NCBI RefSeq assembly: GCF_014838745.1
Contig: NZ_JABUXR010000006.1
Coordinates: 43,543-107,542, forward strand
Length of the DNA stretch: 64,000 nucleotides
Direction of reading: 5' to 3'
From: Limosilactobacillus urinaemulieris
Lineage (GTDB): Bacteria; Bacillota; Bacilli; Lactobacillales; Lactobacillaceae
The number at the start of each line of letters is the position of its first letter. Positions within the stretch are counted from its first letter, which is position 1. A program made the position numbers and the translations under genes. Below the pieces are notes generated by a model. The model searched no databases. It had not been told where the DNA came from and saw only the letters and a list, made by a program, of their open reading frames with translations. Shown here one piece after another: positions 54,504 to 63,882 of the stretch.

Positions 54504-56534
54504 GTGGCCACAAAAAAAGAAACGTATGATGCATCGTCAATTCAAGTTTTAAAAGGACTTGAGGCCGTTCGGAAACGACCAGGGATGTATATTGGATCTA
54601 CCGATTCACGAGGACTGCACCACCTCGTATACGAAATTGTTGATAATGCAGTTGATGAAGCATTATCTGGTTACGGTGACGAGATTAACGTTACGATTGA
54701 AAAAGACAATTCAATTACGGTTCAGGATCATGGTCGGGGAATGCCAGTCGGAATGCATGCTTCCGGGAAACCGACCCCTGAAGTAATTATGACGGTTCTT
54801 CATGCTGGTGGTAAGTTCGGTCAATCAGATGGTTATAAGACTTCTGGTGGACTTCATGGGGTTGGTGCTTCAGTAGTTAATGCTTTATCAACTAACCTTA
54901 CTCTAACGATTGTCCGTGATCATGAACGCTATCAAGAAAAATTTAAGGATGGCGGTCAGCCAATTGGTACCTTAAAAAAACTCGGTCATACAAATGCCGG
55001 CAACGGAACAACGGTATCCTTCAAGCCTGATCCAAGCATCTTTACGACAACTGTTTATGATTACAATACCTTAGCAAATAGGTTGCGAGAATCTGCCTTT
55101 CTGTTAAAGGGAATTAAAATTGTTCTAACTGATAAGCGGCAGGATCATGAGAAGCAAGATATTTTTCAATATAAAGATGGTATTCAAGAATTTGTCACTT
55201 ACTTGAATGAAGGTAAAGATACTTTAGGTAAAGTCTTATACTTTGATGGTAGTCAGGATGGCGTTGAGGTCGAGGTCGCTGCCCAATATAATGATGGTTA
55301 CTCTGAATCATTGCTTTCCTTTGTTAATAATGTCCGCACGCCAGATGGCGGAACGCATGAGGCTGGGTTTAGGAGTGCTTGGACCAAGACTTTTAATGAG
55401 TACGCCCATAAGGTTGGATTGCTGAAGGATAAGGACAAGAACCTTGAAGGAAGTGATGTTCGTGAGGGACTGACTGCTGTTGTTTCTGTTCGAATTCCTG
55501 AACGAATTTTGCAATTTGAAGGTCAGACAAAAGATAAGTTAGGAACTCCAGAAGCACGGAAAATTGTGGATTCCATTGTAGGCGAGCAGCTCGGTTATGC
55601 ATTAATGGAGAATGGCGATTTTGCCCAGATGCTGATTCGGAAGTCAATCAAGGCCCGTGAAGCTCGTGAAGCAGCGCGAAAGGCAAGAAACCAAGCTCGT
55701 GGCGGCAAACGTAAGAGTCGAAAAGAACGAAACCTTTCTGGAAAACTAACTCCAGCACAATCAAAGAATGCTAAAAAGAATGAACTATTCTTGGTCGAAG
55801 GGGATTCTGCTGGTGGCTCTGCTAAACAGGGACGTGACCGGAAATACCAAGCCATTTTACCGTTACGGGGAAAAGTCTTAAATACTGAAAAGGCTAAGCT
55901 TGATGATGTGTTAAAGAATGAAGAGTTAAACACAATTATTTATACAGTTGGTGCAGGTGCTGGCTCTGAGTTTAATGTTGACGATTCAAACTACGATAAA
56001 ATTATTATCATGACAGATGCTGATGATGATGGAGCACATATTCAAATCTTGCTATTGACATTCTTTTACAAGTATATGCGACCAATGATTGAGGCCGGAA
56101 AAATTTATATCGCCTTGCCACCGTTATATCGTTTACAAACAGGGCGGGGTGCTAAAACTAAGATCACCTATGCATGGACCAATGATGAATTGACAGAACT
56201 GACCAAGAAAGCAGGGAAGAATGCCCAATTGCAACGGTTTAAGGGACTTGGTGAAATGAATGCCGATCAATTATGGGAAACAACAATGAACCCTGAAACA
56301 CGGACATTGATTCAAGTACGAATTGAGGATGCCGAGTTAGCTGAACGTCGGGTAACAACTTTGATGGGGAATAAGGTCGAGCCACGGCGGGAATGGATTG
56401 AAGATAATGTTCACTTTACTCTTAGTGACGATAAAGAATCGGATGAATTAGTGGAGAATAAGGGACACTTATCAAGTCATAATGGACAACCAATAAAAGC
56501 TAAAAAAACTTTTAACCAAGAGGCACTTTTTTAG
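54504..56534 (+). CDS. parE: DNA topoisomerase IV subunit B
   Basis: ParE supplies ATP-driven strand passage for decatenation. The 676-aa protein has the GHKL ATPase motifs (YEIVDNAVDEALSG, GVGASVVNALS), the transducer, and a TOPRIM domain with EGDSAGGSAKQGRD, PLRGK and MTDADDDGAHI. An Arg/Lys-rich loop lies at about 385-410. GTG 54504 follows GGGAGGTC. parC starts 22 bases after its stop. Confidence 0.96.
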   Translation: MATKKETYDASSIQVLKGLEAVRKRPGMYIGSTDSRGLHHLVYEIVDNAVDEALSGYGDEINVTIEKDNSITVQDHGRGMPVGMHASGKPTPEVIMTVLHAGGKFGQSDGYKTSGGLHGVGASVVNALSTNLTLTIVRDHERYQEKFKDGGQPIGTLKKLGHTNAGNGTTVSFKPDPSIFTTTVYDYNTLANRLRESAFLLKGIKIVLTDKRQDHEKQDIFQYKDGIQEFVTYLNEGKDTLGKVLYFDGSQDGVEVEVAAQYNDGYSESLLSFVNNVRTPDGGTHEAGFRSAWTKTFNEYAHKVGLLKDKDKNLEGSDVREGLTAVVSVRIPERILQFEGQTKDKLGTPEARKIVDSIVGEQLGYALMENGDFAQMLIRKSIKAREAREAARKARNQARGGKRKSRKERNLSGKLTPAQSKNAKKNELFLVEGDSAGGSAKQGRDRKYQAILPLRGKVLNTEKAKLDDVLKNEELNTIIYTVGAGAGSEFNVDDSNYDKIIIMTDADDDGAHIQILLLTFFYKYMRPMIEAGKIYIALPPLYRLQTGRGAKTKITYAWTNDELTELTKKAGKNAQLQRFKGLGEMNADQLWETTMNPETRTLIQVRIEDAELAERRVTTLMGNKVEPRREWIEDNVHFTLSDDKESDELVENKGHLSSHNGQPIKAKKTFNQEALF

Positions 56535-56556
56535 GTAAGCAGAAAGGAACATTACA

Positions 56557-59028
56557 GTGAGAGACGGTAAAATTGAAAAAATGACCTTGGAACAATTGAT
56601 GGGGGATCGTTTTGGTCGTTATTCAAAGTCAATTATTCAAGAACGGGCATTGCCTGATATTCGGGATGGCTTAAAACCAGTTCAACGGCGGATCTTATTT
56701 GCAATGAATAAGGATGGAAATACCTACGATAAGGGATTCCGGAAATCAGCCAAGTCTGTCGGTAACGTCATGGGTAATTTCCACCCCCACGGAGACAGTT
56801 CAATTTACGAAGCATTAGTTCGTCTAAGTCAAGATTGGAAGCTCCGGGAACCATTAATTGAAATGCACGGGAATAATGGTTCAATGGATGGTGATCCAGC
56901 TGCGGCAATGAGGTATACGGAAGCACGATTAAGCAAAATTGCTGGATTAATGCTTCAGGACATTGATAAAGATACCGTTGAAATGACGTTAAACTTTGAC
57001 GACACTGAAAAGGAACCGACAGTCTTGCCAGCACGAATTCCCAATCTTCTTGTTAATGGTGCTACCGGTATTTCAGCAGGATACGCAACAGAAATACCAA
57101 CGCATAACCTTGGTGAAGTACTGGATGCTTTGGTTTACCTTCTAAATAATCCAGATGCTAGTTTAGAGAAACTAATGGAATTTATACCGGGTCCTGACTT
57201 TCCAACTGGAGGGATTATTCAGGGAATTGATGGTATTCGAAAGGCTTACCAAACAGGTCGTGGGCGAATTGTTGTTCGTGCTAGAACTGAGATTGAAACA
57301 CTTCGCGGTGGTCGCCAGCAAATTAACGTAACCGAAATTCCTTATGAGGTTAATAAGGCTCAACTAGTCAAGCGGATTAATGATCTTCGTCTAGCTAAGA
57401 AGGTGGAAGGAATTGCCGAAGCACGTGACGAAACGGATCGTAGTGGCTTGCGGATTGCCATCGAGTTAAAGCGTGGTGCTAATGCTCAGGGGATCCTTAA
57501 TTACCTTCTTAAAAATACTGATTTGCAAATTAACTATAATTTCAACATGGTTGCAATTGATGAGCAGCGACCAATGCGGGTAGGGTTAAAACGAATTTTA
57601 ACCTCATATCTTTCCTTTCAGAAGCAAATTATTCGACGACGGACACAATTCAACCTAAATAAGGCCCAACATCGTCTCCACATTGTTGAAGGATTGATTA
57701 AAGCTTTATCAATCTTAGATCAAGTAATTAAGACTATTCGTGGGAGTAAAAATCGAAAAGATGCTAAGGAAAACCTGATTAGCCAGTATGCATTCTCCGC
57801 AGAACAAGCAGAAGCAATTGTTACTCTGCAACTTTATCGGTTAACGAATACTGATGTTACTGAGCTCAAGGATGAACAGAAAAAGCTAAACCAGCAAATT
57901 GAAGAATTCCAATTAATCCTAATAAATGATCAAGAATTAGCTAATGTCCTCCGGAGAGAAATGTTAGCAATTAAGAAGGAATTTGGTAACCCACGACGCA
58001 CAAAAATTGAAAGTCATGTAGAGAAGTTAAAGGTTGATACTAAGGTAACGGTAGCAAAAGAAGACGTTATTCTCTTGGTTTCTCACGCGGGATATATTAA
58101 GCGATCAAGTGTACGCTCATTTAAGGCATCACCAATAGACGAAAACGGCCTTCGTGAAGATGATTACCCGATTTTAATTCAAGAAACAAATACTTTAGCG
58201 CACTTGTTTATGTTTACCAATTTTGGAAATGTTATTTACCGACCTGTTCATGAAATTACCGATGCCCGGTGGAAGGATACTGGAGAGCATATTTCACAGA
58301 CGATTGGTTTAGCAGAAAACGAGCATATCATAAAAGCAATGGTCTTTGATAAGTTGGATCAACCAGGAACCATCATTATGGGAACAAACGATGGTCAGAT
58401 CAAACAGTCGGCATTTACAGATTATAAGCCAGGGAGTCGTTATAAGAGTCGAACAACGACTGGGATTAAGTTAAAGAGCGACGAATCGAGGTTAGTAAGT
58501 GTTGATTATTACGAGCCAGCAAATGAAAATCGGTCACTCCTTGTGATTAGTCATGAAGGGTATGCAGTTCGATTTGATGTTGCTGATGTTCCCGTTACTG
58601 GTTTACGAACTGGTGGGGTTCGGGCAATAAATTTAAAAGATACTGATTATGCCACTGACTTTACTCTTGTTTCTGAAGGGCAAAACTTGGCAATGATTAC
58701 CCAACGTGGGGCCTTTAAGGAAATGGCAAGCTCTGAAATTGAAATCGGAGCTCGTGCTCGTCGTGGAGAATTAGTGATTCATAGAATTAAGAACCATCCT
58801 CATAAAATTGTTGACTTTCTTGCTTATGATCCAGGTAATCATGATATTCTTGAAATTATTACTGATCGACCTGCTTTCCAGGATGTTGCAGTAGATGATC
58901 ACCACCTTGGAACTGCTAAATCAAACGGGACATTTGTTGTTGATACTGATACCCAAGGAACACCTGTAAAATTAAAGCGTAAACAAGTTAATATCTTAAA
59001 TGAAGAACCAGTAAGTCAGGAGAATTAA
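56557..59028 (+). CDS. parC: DNA topoisomerase IV subunit A
   Basis: ParC is the DNA-breaking subunit. The catalytic tyrosine is Y120 in AMRYTEARLS. In the quinolone region HPHGDSSIYEAL, S81 and E85 are the wild-type residues at the positions of E. coli S80 and E84. A C-terminal beta-pinwheel (about 500-800) follows. The 823-aa length is normal. GTG 56557 follows GAAAGGAAC. Confidence 0.96.
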   Translation: MRDGKIEKMTLEQLMGDRFGRYSKSIIQERALPDIRDGLKPVQRRILFAMNKDGNTYDKGFRKSAKSVGNVMGNFHPHGDSSIYEALVRLSQDWKLREPLIEMHGNNGSMDGDPAAAMRYTEARLSKIAGLMLQDIDKDTVEMTLNFDDTEKEPTVLPARIPNLLVNGATGISAGYATEIPTHNLGEVLDALVYLLNNPDASLEKLMEFIPGPDFPTGGIIQGIDGIRKAYQTGRGRIVVRARTEIETLRGGRQQINVTEIPYEVNKAQLVKRINDLRLAKKVEGIAEARDETDRSGLRIAIELKRGANAQGILNYLLKNTDLQINYNFNMVAIDEQRPMRVGLKRILTSYLSFQKQIIRRRTQFNLNKAQHRLHIVEGLIKALSILDQVIKTIRGSKNRKDAKENLISQYAFSAEQAEAIVTLQLYRLTNTDVTELKDEQKKLNQQIEEFQLILINDQELANVLRREMLAIKKEFGNPRRTKIESHVEKLKVDTKVTVAKEDVILLVSHAGYIKRSSVRSFKASPIDENGLREDDYPILIQETNTLAHLFMFTNFGNVIYRPVHEITDARWKDTGEHISQTIGLAENEHIIKAMVFDKLDQPGTIIMGTNDGQIKQSAFTDYKPGSRYKSRTTTGIKLKSDESRLVSVDYYEPANENRSLLVISHEGYAVRFDVADVPVTGLRTGGVRAINLKDTDYATDFTLVSEGQNLAMITQRGAFKEMASSEIEIGARARRGELVIHRIKNHPHKIVDFLAYDPGNHDILEIITDRPAFQDVAVDDHHLGTAKSNGTFVVDTDTQGTPVKLKRKQVNILNEEPVSQEN

Positions 59029-59056
59029 TAAGCTTTCTCTACTTTTCTTTATTTTC

Positions 59057-59083
59057 GGTGAGATATTTTATAATTATCTCACC
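59057..59083 (+). terminator. Hairpin after parC
   Basis: GGTGAGAT (59057-59064) and ATCTCACC (59076-59083) are perfect complements, but no T run follows. The CACC also can pair in CACCAAGCTGGTG, so two folds compete. Confidence 0.45.
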
Positions 59084-59175
59084 AAGCTGGTGCTTCCATG
59101 ATAGAATAGAAATTGTAGATTGTTTCATGTCTTAGTACTTACGGACAATATCGAAACAAACAGGAGGAATTTTAA

Positions 59176-60111
59176 ATGAGTAACAAAGAATTAGTTTTTG
59201 GTCATCAGAATCCAGATACTGATGCGATTACAGCTGCAATGGCTTTTTCATACTTTCAAAATCAATTAGGTTACGAAACTGAAGCTGTTGCTCTTGGTGA
59301 ACCTAACGACGAAACAAAGTATGCCTTAGATCACTTTGGAATGAAGGCACCTCGGGTAGTTAAGACCGTTGCAAACGAAGTTGACAAGGTTATGCTTGTT
59401 GACCATAACGAACCACAACAAAGTGTTAGCGATCTTGATAAGGTTACTGTTACTCACTTGGTTGATCACCACCGAATTGCTAACTTTAACACTGCTCAAC
59501 CACTTTGGATTACTGCTCGTCCATATGGTTGTGTAAGTACTATTATCACTGAATTATTCCAAGAAAAGCACATTAATATTCCAGCAGACCTTGCCGGGAT
59601 GATGCTTTCAGCAATTATTTCAGACACATTGCTTTTGAAGTCACCAACCACAACTGATCATGATCGTGAAGCTGTTAAGTACTTAGCAAGAGTTGCTGGT
59701 GTTGAAGACTACGAAAAGTATGGAATCGCCATGCTAAAGGCCGGCACTAACATTGCTAAGAAGACGGATAACGAAATTGTCGATGGTGATGCAAAGACAT
59801 TTGAACTTGGTGGTACTAAGTTACGAATCGGCCAAGTTAATACCGTTGACTTAGATGACGTTTTCTCCCGTCAAGCTGATCTTGAAAAGGAAATGCACAA
59901 CTTAATGGATCAAAATGGCTACGAGACCTTTGTATTAATGGTTACTAACATTTTAAATAGTGATACTGACCTCTTTGTTGTTGGTGACCATACTGATACA
60001 GTTGAAAAGGCCTTTGGGAAGAAGCTTGATAATAAGCGGATGAACTTGCCAGGTGTTGTTTCCCGGAAGAAGCAAGTTGTTCCTCCATTGACAGACGCTT
60101 TTGAAGGATAA
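59176..60111 (+). CDS. ppaC: Manganese-dependent inorganic pyrophosphatase
   Basis: Hydrolyses pyrophosphate from biosynthesis. This family II (DHH) enzyme of 311 aa has [27 protein letters not shown] and [15 protein letters not shown] carrying the metal ligands. The C-terminal DHHA2 part ends [18 protein letters not shown] precedes ATG 59176. Codon bias is strong. Confidence 0.97.
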   Translation: MSNKELVFGHQNPDTDAITAAMAFSYFQNQLGYETEAVALGEPNDETKYALDHFGMKAPRVVKTVANEVDKVMLVDHNEPQQSVSDLDKVTVTHLVDHHRIANFNTAQPLWITARPYGCVSTIITELFQEKHINIPADLAGMMLSAIISDTLLLKSPTTTDHDREAVKYLARVAGVEDYEKYGIAMLKAGTNIAKKTDNEIVDGDAKTFELGGTKLRIGQVNTVDLDDVFSRQADLEKEMHNLMDQNGYETFVLMVTNILNSDTDLFVVGDHTDTVEKAFGKKLDNKRMNLPGVVSRKKQVVPPLTDAFEG

Positions 60112-60162
60112 TGACTTTATTTCTTTAATCATTAACATTTAATTTAATAATGTAATAAAGTG

Positions 60163-60213
60163 AAAAACTCCTATAATAAGGTATTAAATTATTCTTATTA
60201 TGGGAGTTTTATT
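60163..60213. terminator. Terminator stem that covers the GNAT gene's ribosome binding site
   Basis: AAAACTCCTATAATAAG (60164-60180) pairs with CTTATTATGGGAGTTTT (60194-60210), 17 pairs with one wobble. The GGGAG used by the next gene lies in the 3' arm, and T-rich sequence follows. Confidence 0.75.
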
Positions 60214-60214
60214 T

Positions 60215-60712
60215 ATGGAATTCGAATTTTCACTTGCAAATGAAGAGGATCTACCAAGAATTGTTGATATTTATAATCAGATCATCCCATCCCGTCTTGC
60301 TACAGCTGATTTAGAGCCAGTGATCGTTGCTGACCGAGAAGTGTGGTACCATTCATTTACCAAGACTCATCCATTGTGGGTTATCAAAAATAATGAGCAA
60401 AGAGTGGAGGGGTGGGTAGGACTTGAACCGTTTTATGGTCGACCAGCCTATGAGCATACCTGCAAAATAGCGATTTATATTGATAAAACCGTTCGTCATC
60501 ATGGGCTTGGAACACAAGCAATTAATTTTGTGATTAGTCAATTACCTCAACTGGGAATTACAGCAATCGTAGCCTATATTTTTGGTCATAATTTGCCAAG
60601 CTTAGGATTATTCAAGTCATTTAATTTTACGGAATGGGGAAGGTTGCCTCGAGTAGCAGAACTTGATGGTGTTCAGCGGGATCTCGTAATAATGGGGAGA
60701 AGGTTCGACTAG
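60215..60712 (+). CDS. GNAT family N-acetyltransferase (phosphinothricin-acetyltransferase-like)
   Basis: The 165-aa protein has the PAT-type GNAT pattern: DIYNQIIPSRLATADLEP, GWVGLEPFYGRPAYEHTCKIAIYID and the CoA-binding RHHGLGTQAI, then FGHNLPSLGLFKSFNF. Substrate is unknown; several PAT-like enzymes acetylate amino compounds or methionine derivatives. ATG 60215 is chosen over ATG 60200 because GGGAG is 8 bases upstream. Its binding site is buried in the preceding terminator. Confidence 0.88.
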   Translation: MEFEFSLANEEDLPRIVDIYNQIIPSRLATADLEPVIVADREVWYHSFTKTHPLWVIKNNEQRVEGWVGLEPFYGRPAYEHTCKIAIYIDKTVRHHGLGTQAINFVISQLPQLGITAIVAYIFGHNLPSLGLFKSFNFTEWGRLPRVAELDGVQRDLVIMGRRFD

Positions 60713-60750
60713 AATAGTAGCTAAAAAACTAACTTAACCTGAAATACAGG

Positions 60751-60778
60751 TTGACAAATATTAGAATAAGATTAAAAT
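60751..60778 (+). promoter_or_regulatory. Promoter of the attenuator-aminotransferase operon
   Basis: TTGACA (60751-60756), 16 bases, TAAAAT (60773-60778). Confidence 0.75.
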
Positions 60779-60807
60779 AATTAGTAATTACTTAAAGGAG
60801 GAGCATA

Positions 60808-60867
60808 ATGATGAATGCTTTAGTTCAATCAAATATTAAAGCGTATGCCTTCAGGTTTAGCGATTAA
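60808..60867 (+). CDS. Leader peptide of the aminotransferase attenuator
   Basis: A short frame of 19 codons, MMNALVQSNIKAYAFRFSD, follows an excellent site AAAGGAGGAG (60794-60803). ATG 60811 is an alternative start. The last nine codons include Tyr and two Phe (AYAFRF). Its stop lies at the foot of the first stem-loop. Small size, strong initiation and position before a terminator argue for a regulatory peptide rather than a functional protein. Confidence 0.65.
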   Translation: MMNALVQSNIKAYAFRFSD

Positions 60868-60998
60868 TTATCCGCTAACCAGCAGTGCTCTTCATTGTGC
60901 GTTCCCGGATAGTTGTTAACCTTAAACCATCCGGGACTCTACTAATTCTGACTTAGTCATTATAGTCCTGGGTGGATGTAACCATCGAGGACTTTTTT
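60857..60998 (+). promoter_or_regulatory. Leader-peptide-dependent transcription attenuator
   Basis: Mutually exclusive pairings are visible. Segment 1 TATCCG (60869-60874) pairs with 2 CGGATA (60906-60911). Segment 2 region TCCCGGAT (60903-60910) pairs with 3 ATCCGGGA (60929-60936). Segment 3 region CCGGGACT (60931-60938) pairs with 4 AGTCCTGG (60964-60971). Segment 4 AGTCCTGGGTGG (60964-60975) pairs with CCATCGAGGACT (60982-60993) to form a terminator with T6. A stem TTAGCG/CGCTAA (60857-60878) overlaps the leader stop. No T-box consensus is present. The folding logic is inferred by eye. Confidence 0.65.
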
Positions 60999-61014
60999 AT
61001 TTGGAGGGAAAATT

Positions 61015-62199
61015 ATGCCAGCAACTAAGTCACAATTATTAAATAACTTGAATACAAATTTCGGTCGATTAAAGCCAGTGGGAATTCGGGAGTTCGATTA
61101 CAAGGCTAGCGCAATTCCCGGGATCATTAAATTAACGCTTGGGGAGCCTGATTTCAACGTTCCTGAGGTGATGAAGAAGGCGGCAATTGACAGTATTGAG
61201 AATAATGATTCCCACTATGCGCCGGGTAGCGGATCGATCCAATTACGGAAAGCAATCGCTAAATTTATGGCTGATCGGTATGGACTAGATTATGATCCAA
61301 CAAGTGAGATAGCTGTTACGGTTGGGGCAACTGAAGGAATTTATGCTTCATTATCAGCCTTAGTCAATCCAGGGGATGAAATTTTAATTACTACGCCAAC
61401 TTTTCCGCTATACATGGCGGTAACGACTATCCTTGGCGGAGAACCCGTTGAAATTGATACTAGTGATGACCAATTTGTTCTAACACCTGAAAAGCTTCGT
61501 CAAGCAATCACAGAACATCCTCGTGCCAAAGCAATTATCTTAAATTACCCATCAAACCCGACCGGTGTTACTTATACTCGTGGGCAAATCCAACAGTTGG
61601 CAGCCGCAATTGATCAAACTGATTTGGTTGTCATCGCGGATGAAATATACTCAGAGTTAGTCTACAGTGGTCAGCATACTTCGATCGCAGAATTTATTCC
61701 GGGACAAACCTTAGTCTTAAATGGGGCTTCGAAGTCACAAGCAATGACTGGGTACCGGGTCGGCTTTATTGCGGGACCACAAGAATTAATGAAGCCAGTC
61801 TCTGCCATTCATGCCATGATGGTTACCGCTGCTGCGGATCCAATGATGGCAGCGGCAGCTAAGGGATTTGCTAATGAAGCTGGAAAACAAGCGACCCTCG
61901 AAATGAAGACGGCTTACAAGCAGCGTCGCGATACCTTAGTTCCGGCATTACGCAAGCTCGGCTTTGAAATTACTAATCCTAATGGTGCTTTCTATGTCTT
62001 TGCTAAATTACCGGAACGTTTTGGAACTGATGACGTAAAATTCGCTACTGAACTGGCTGAACAAGGAAAAGTGGCTGTAATCCCTGGTTCATACTTCGGG
62101 GCTGGTGGTAGTGGCTACCTAAGGATTAGTTACGCAACAAGTATGACGGACATTAAGGAAGCAATTAAACGAATTAGCCAATTTGTAAAGGAGAACTAA
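61015..62199 (+). CDS. PLP-dependent class I/II aminotransferase (second copy)
   Basis: The 394-aa fold-type I enzyme has the PLP lysine in NGASKSQAMTGYRVGF, LNYPSNPTG and DEIYSELVY. It resembles the enzyme at 10621 over the full length. The attenuator and the partner D-2-hydroxyacid dehydrogenase 3 bases downstream suggest it handles an amino acid / 2-oxo acid pair, perhaps an aromatic one given the Tyr/Phe codons of the leader peptide. GGAGGG precedes ATG 61015. Confidence 0.92.
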   Translation: MPATKSQLLNNLNTNFGRLKPVGIREFDYKASAIPGIIKLTLGEPDFNVPEVMKKAAIDSIENNDSHYAPGSGSIQLRKAIAKFMADRYGLDYDPTSEIAVTVGATEGIYASLSALVNPGDEILITTPTFPLYMAVTTILGGEPVEIDTSDDQFVLTPEKLRQAITEHPRAKAIILNYPSNPTGVTYTRGQIQQLAAAIDQTDLVVIADEIYSELVYSGQHTSIAEFIPGQTLVLNGASKSQAMTGYRVGFIAGPQELMKPVSAIHAMMVTAAADPMMAAAAKGFANEAGKQATLEMKTAYKQRRDTLVPALRKLGFEITNPNGAFYVFAKLPERFGTDDVKFATELAEQGKVAVIPGSYFGAGGSGYLRISYATSMTDIKEAIKRISQFVKEN

Positions 62200-62202
62200 C
62201 CA

Positions 62203-63195
62203 ATGACCAAAATTTTAATGACAAGTGTCCGGGACGATGAACAAGCAGCAATTAAGGAATTCGCCAAGGAAAATAATGTTGAAATTATTACTACCGAAAA
62301 GTTGATTGATGATGCCGTTGGTCTGACAAAGGATGTTGATGGCCTGGTTATCCAACAACGAAGTAAGCTGCCGACATCGGTCTACGCTAAATTACGTGAG
62401 AATGGTTTAAAACAAATTGCGACCCGAACTGCTGGTTTTGATATGATTGATCTTGATGAGGCACGGGCCAACAATCTAACGGTAACAAATGTTCCGGCTT
62501 ACTCACCAAGAAGTGTTGCTGAACATGCGCTAATGCAGATTTTCCGGTTATTACGGAAAGCTTACCGGTTTGATGCTCAGGTAGCGGCTAATGATTACCG
62601 GTGGTTTAGCGATGAGCAAGCACTGGAAATTCATACAGCAACCATCGGAATCATTGGTGTTGGTCGAATTGGCGGAACGTTAGCTAAGCTATTAAAGGCG
62701 TTAGGGGCAACGGTTCTGGGAGTTGATACTAAACCGCGAGAAGAAATGAAAGAAACCGTTGAATACGTTACGGAAGAAGAACTTTTACGGCGTTCAGATG
62801 TAGTATCATTACACGTTGATCTGAACCCGACCTCGGTTGGGTTAATAACTGCGAAGGATTTTGCCTTGATGAAACCAAGTGCTGGGTTAGTGAATGCTAG
62901 TCGGGGCCCAGTGGTGAATATGGCTGATTTAGTAGTTGCCTTGAAAACAAAGCAAATTGCCGCAGCTGCCTTAGATACCTTTGAGGGTGAAAATGAGGTT
63001 GTTATGACTGATCGTCAGCAAACTGGCCTTGGTGATGTACCATTGGTTGCGGAACTTCATTCAATGGATAATGTAATTCTGACCCCGCATATTGCTTTCT
63101 TTACTAATTTGGCCGTAAAAAATATGGTTGATTTTGCTCTTGAAGATGTTTTAACGGTTCTTGCAGGAGAAAAATCACCGCATGAAGTAAATTGA
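62203..63195 (+). CDS. D-2-hydroxyacid dehydrogenase
   Basis: The 330-aa NAD-dependent enzyme of the D-lactate/D-hydroxyisocaproate dehydrogenase family has GVGRIGGTLAKLLKALGA (nucleotide site, about 152). The catalytic residues are Arg in NASRGPVV, Glu in LDTFEGE and His in LTPHIAF. It reduces 2-oxo acids to D-2-hydroxy acids. Placed 3 bases after the aminotransferase, it could reduce the oxo acid made there and regenerate NAD+. Lactate as substrate is possible. AAGGAG lies before the ATG. Confidence 0.92.
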   Translation: MTKILMTSVRDDEQAAIKEFAKENNVEIITTEKLIDDAVGLTKDVDGLVIQQRSKLPTSVYAKLRENGLKQIATRTAGFDMIDLDEARANNLTVTNVPAYSPRSVAEHALMQIFRLLRKAYRFDAQVAANDYRWFSDEQALEIHTATIGIIGVGRIGGTLAKLLKALGATVLGVDTKPREEMKETVEYVTEEELLRRSDVVSLHVDLNPTSVGLITAKDFALMKPSAGLVNASRGPVVNMADLVVALKTKQIAAAALDTFEGENEVVMTDRQQTGLGDVPLVAELHSMDNVILTPHIAFFTNLAVKNMVDFALEDVLTVLAGEKSPHEVN

Positions 63196-63345
63196 TCTTA
63201 TTAAGTTATAGCCACTTTTGTAGAATAGGACGGGTTGTTTTTCTCATTTGTTTTTAATTCTAATAAATATATGTTAGAATACCTACAATTTATAATCTGG
63301 GCTAATATATTAAATATTGCTAGACTACGAAAGAGGTCGATATAG

Positions 63346-63876
63346 ATGAGTTTAGATACAGCAATCTTTGCGGGTGGGTGTTTTTGGTGCATGGTTCAGC
63401 CGTTTGATACTTATCCGGGAATTAAATCGGTTGTTTCCGGGTATACTGGAGGACAGGTCCCTAATCCAACCTATGAAGAAGTTTGTTCAGGAAAGACCGG
63501 ACATACTGAAGCAGTCAAGATTACTTTTGATCCTGATGTCATTTCGTATGATGATCTGGTAACAATTTATTGGCACCAAACCGACCCAACTGATGCGATG
63601 GGGCAATTCCAGGATCGTGGGGACAATTACCGACCAGTAATTTTTGTTAACAGTCCTCAACAACGTGAGATTGCCGAAAAATCAAAGGCTGCTCTTCAAG
63701 CTAGTGGGCAATTTGGAAATGATAAGATTGTTACTCAAATTGAAGATGCTAAGCCTTTTTATCCTGCAGAGGATTACCATCAAGACTTCTATAAGAAGAA
63801 TCCAGAACGGTACGCTCTTCAAGAGGCTGGTGGTAGAGAACAATTTAAGCAACAACATTGGAATAACAAGGATTAA
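63346..63876 (+). CDS. msrA: Peptide methionine sulfoxide reductase MsrA
   Basis: Repairs methionine-S-sulfoxide in proteins. The 176-aa enzyme has the catalytic GCFWC near residues 11-15 and the conserved [18 protein letters not shown] and YWHQTDPTD. The second Cys of the FWC(M) motif is present; no separate C-terminal recycling cysteines are obvious. GAAAGAGGTC precedes ATG 63346. The preceding 150 bases hold possible -10 boxes (TAGAAT 63275, TATAAT 63291) without clear -35. Confidence 0.96.
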   Translation: MSLDTAIFAGGCFWCMVQPFDTYPGIKSVVSGYTGGQVPNPTYEEVCSGKTGHTEAVKITFDPDVISYDDLVTIYWHQTDPTDAMGQFQDRGDNYRPVIFVNSPQQREIAEKSKAALQASGQFGNDKIVTQIEDAKPFYPAEDYHQDFYKKNPERYALQEAGGREQFKQQHWNNKD

Positions 63877-63882
63877 TAAAAA

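Noticed and set aside
60964-60985. GGGTGGATGTAACC resembles a T-box motif
   Set aside because: The consensus AGGGTGGNACCGCG is interrupted by extra bases and lacks CCGCG, and no stem I is visible. The text is part of the terminator stem.
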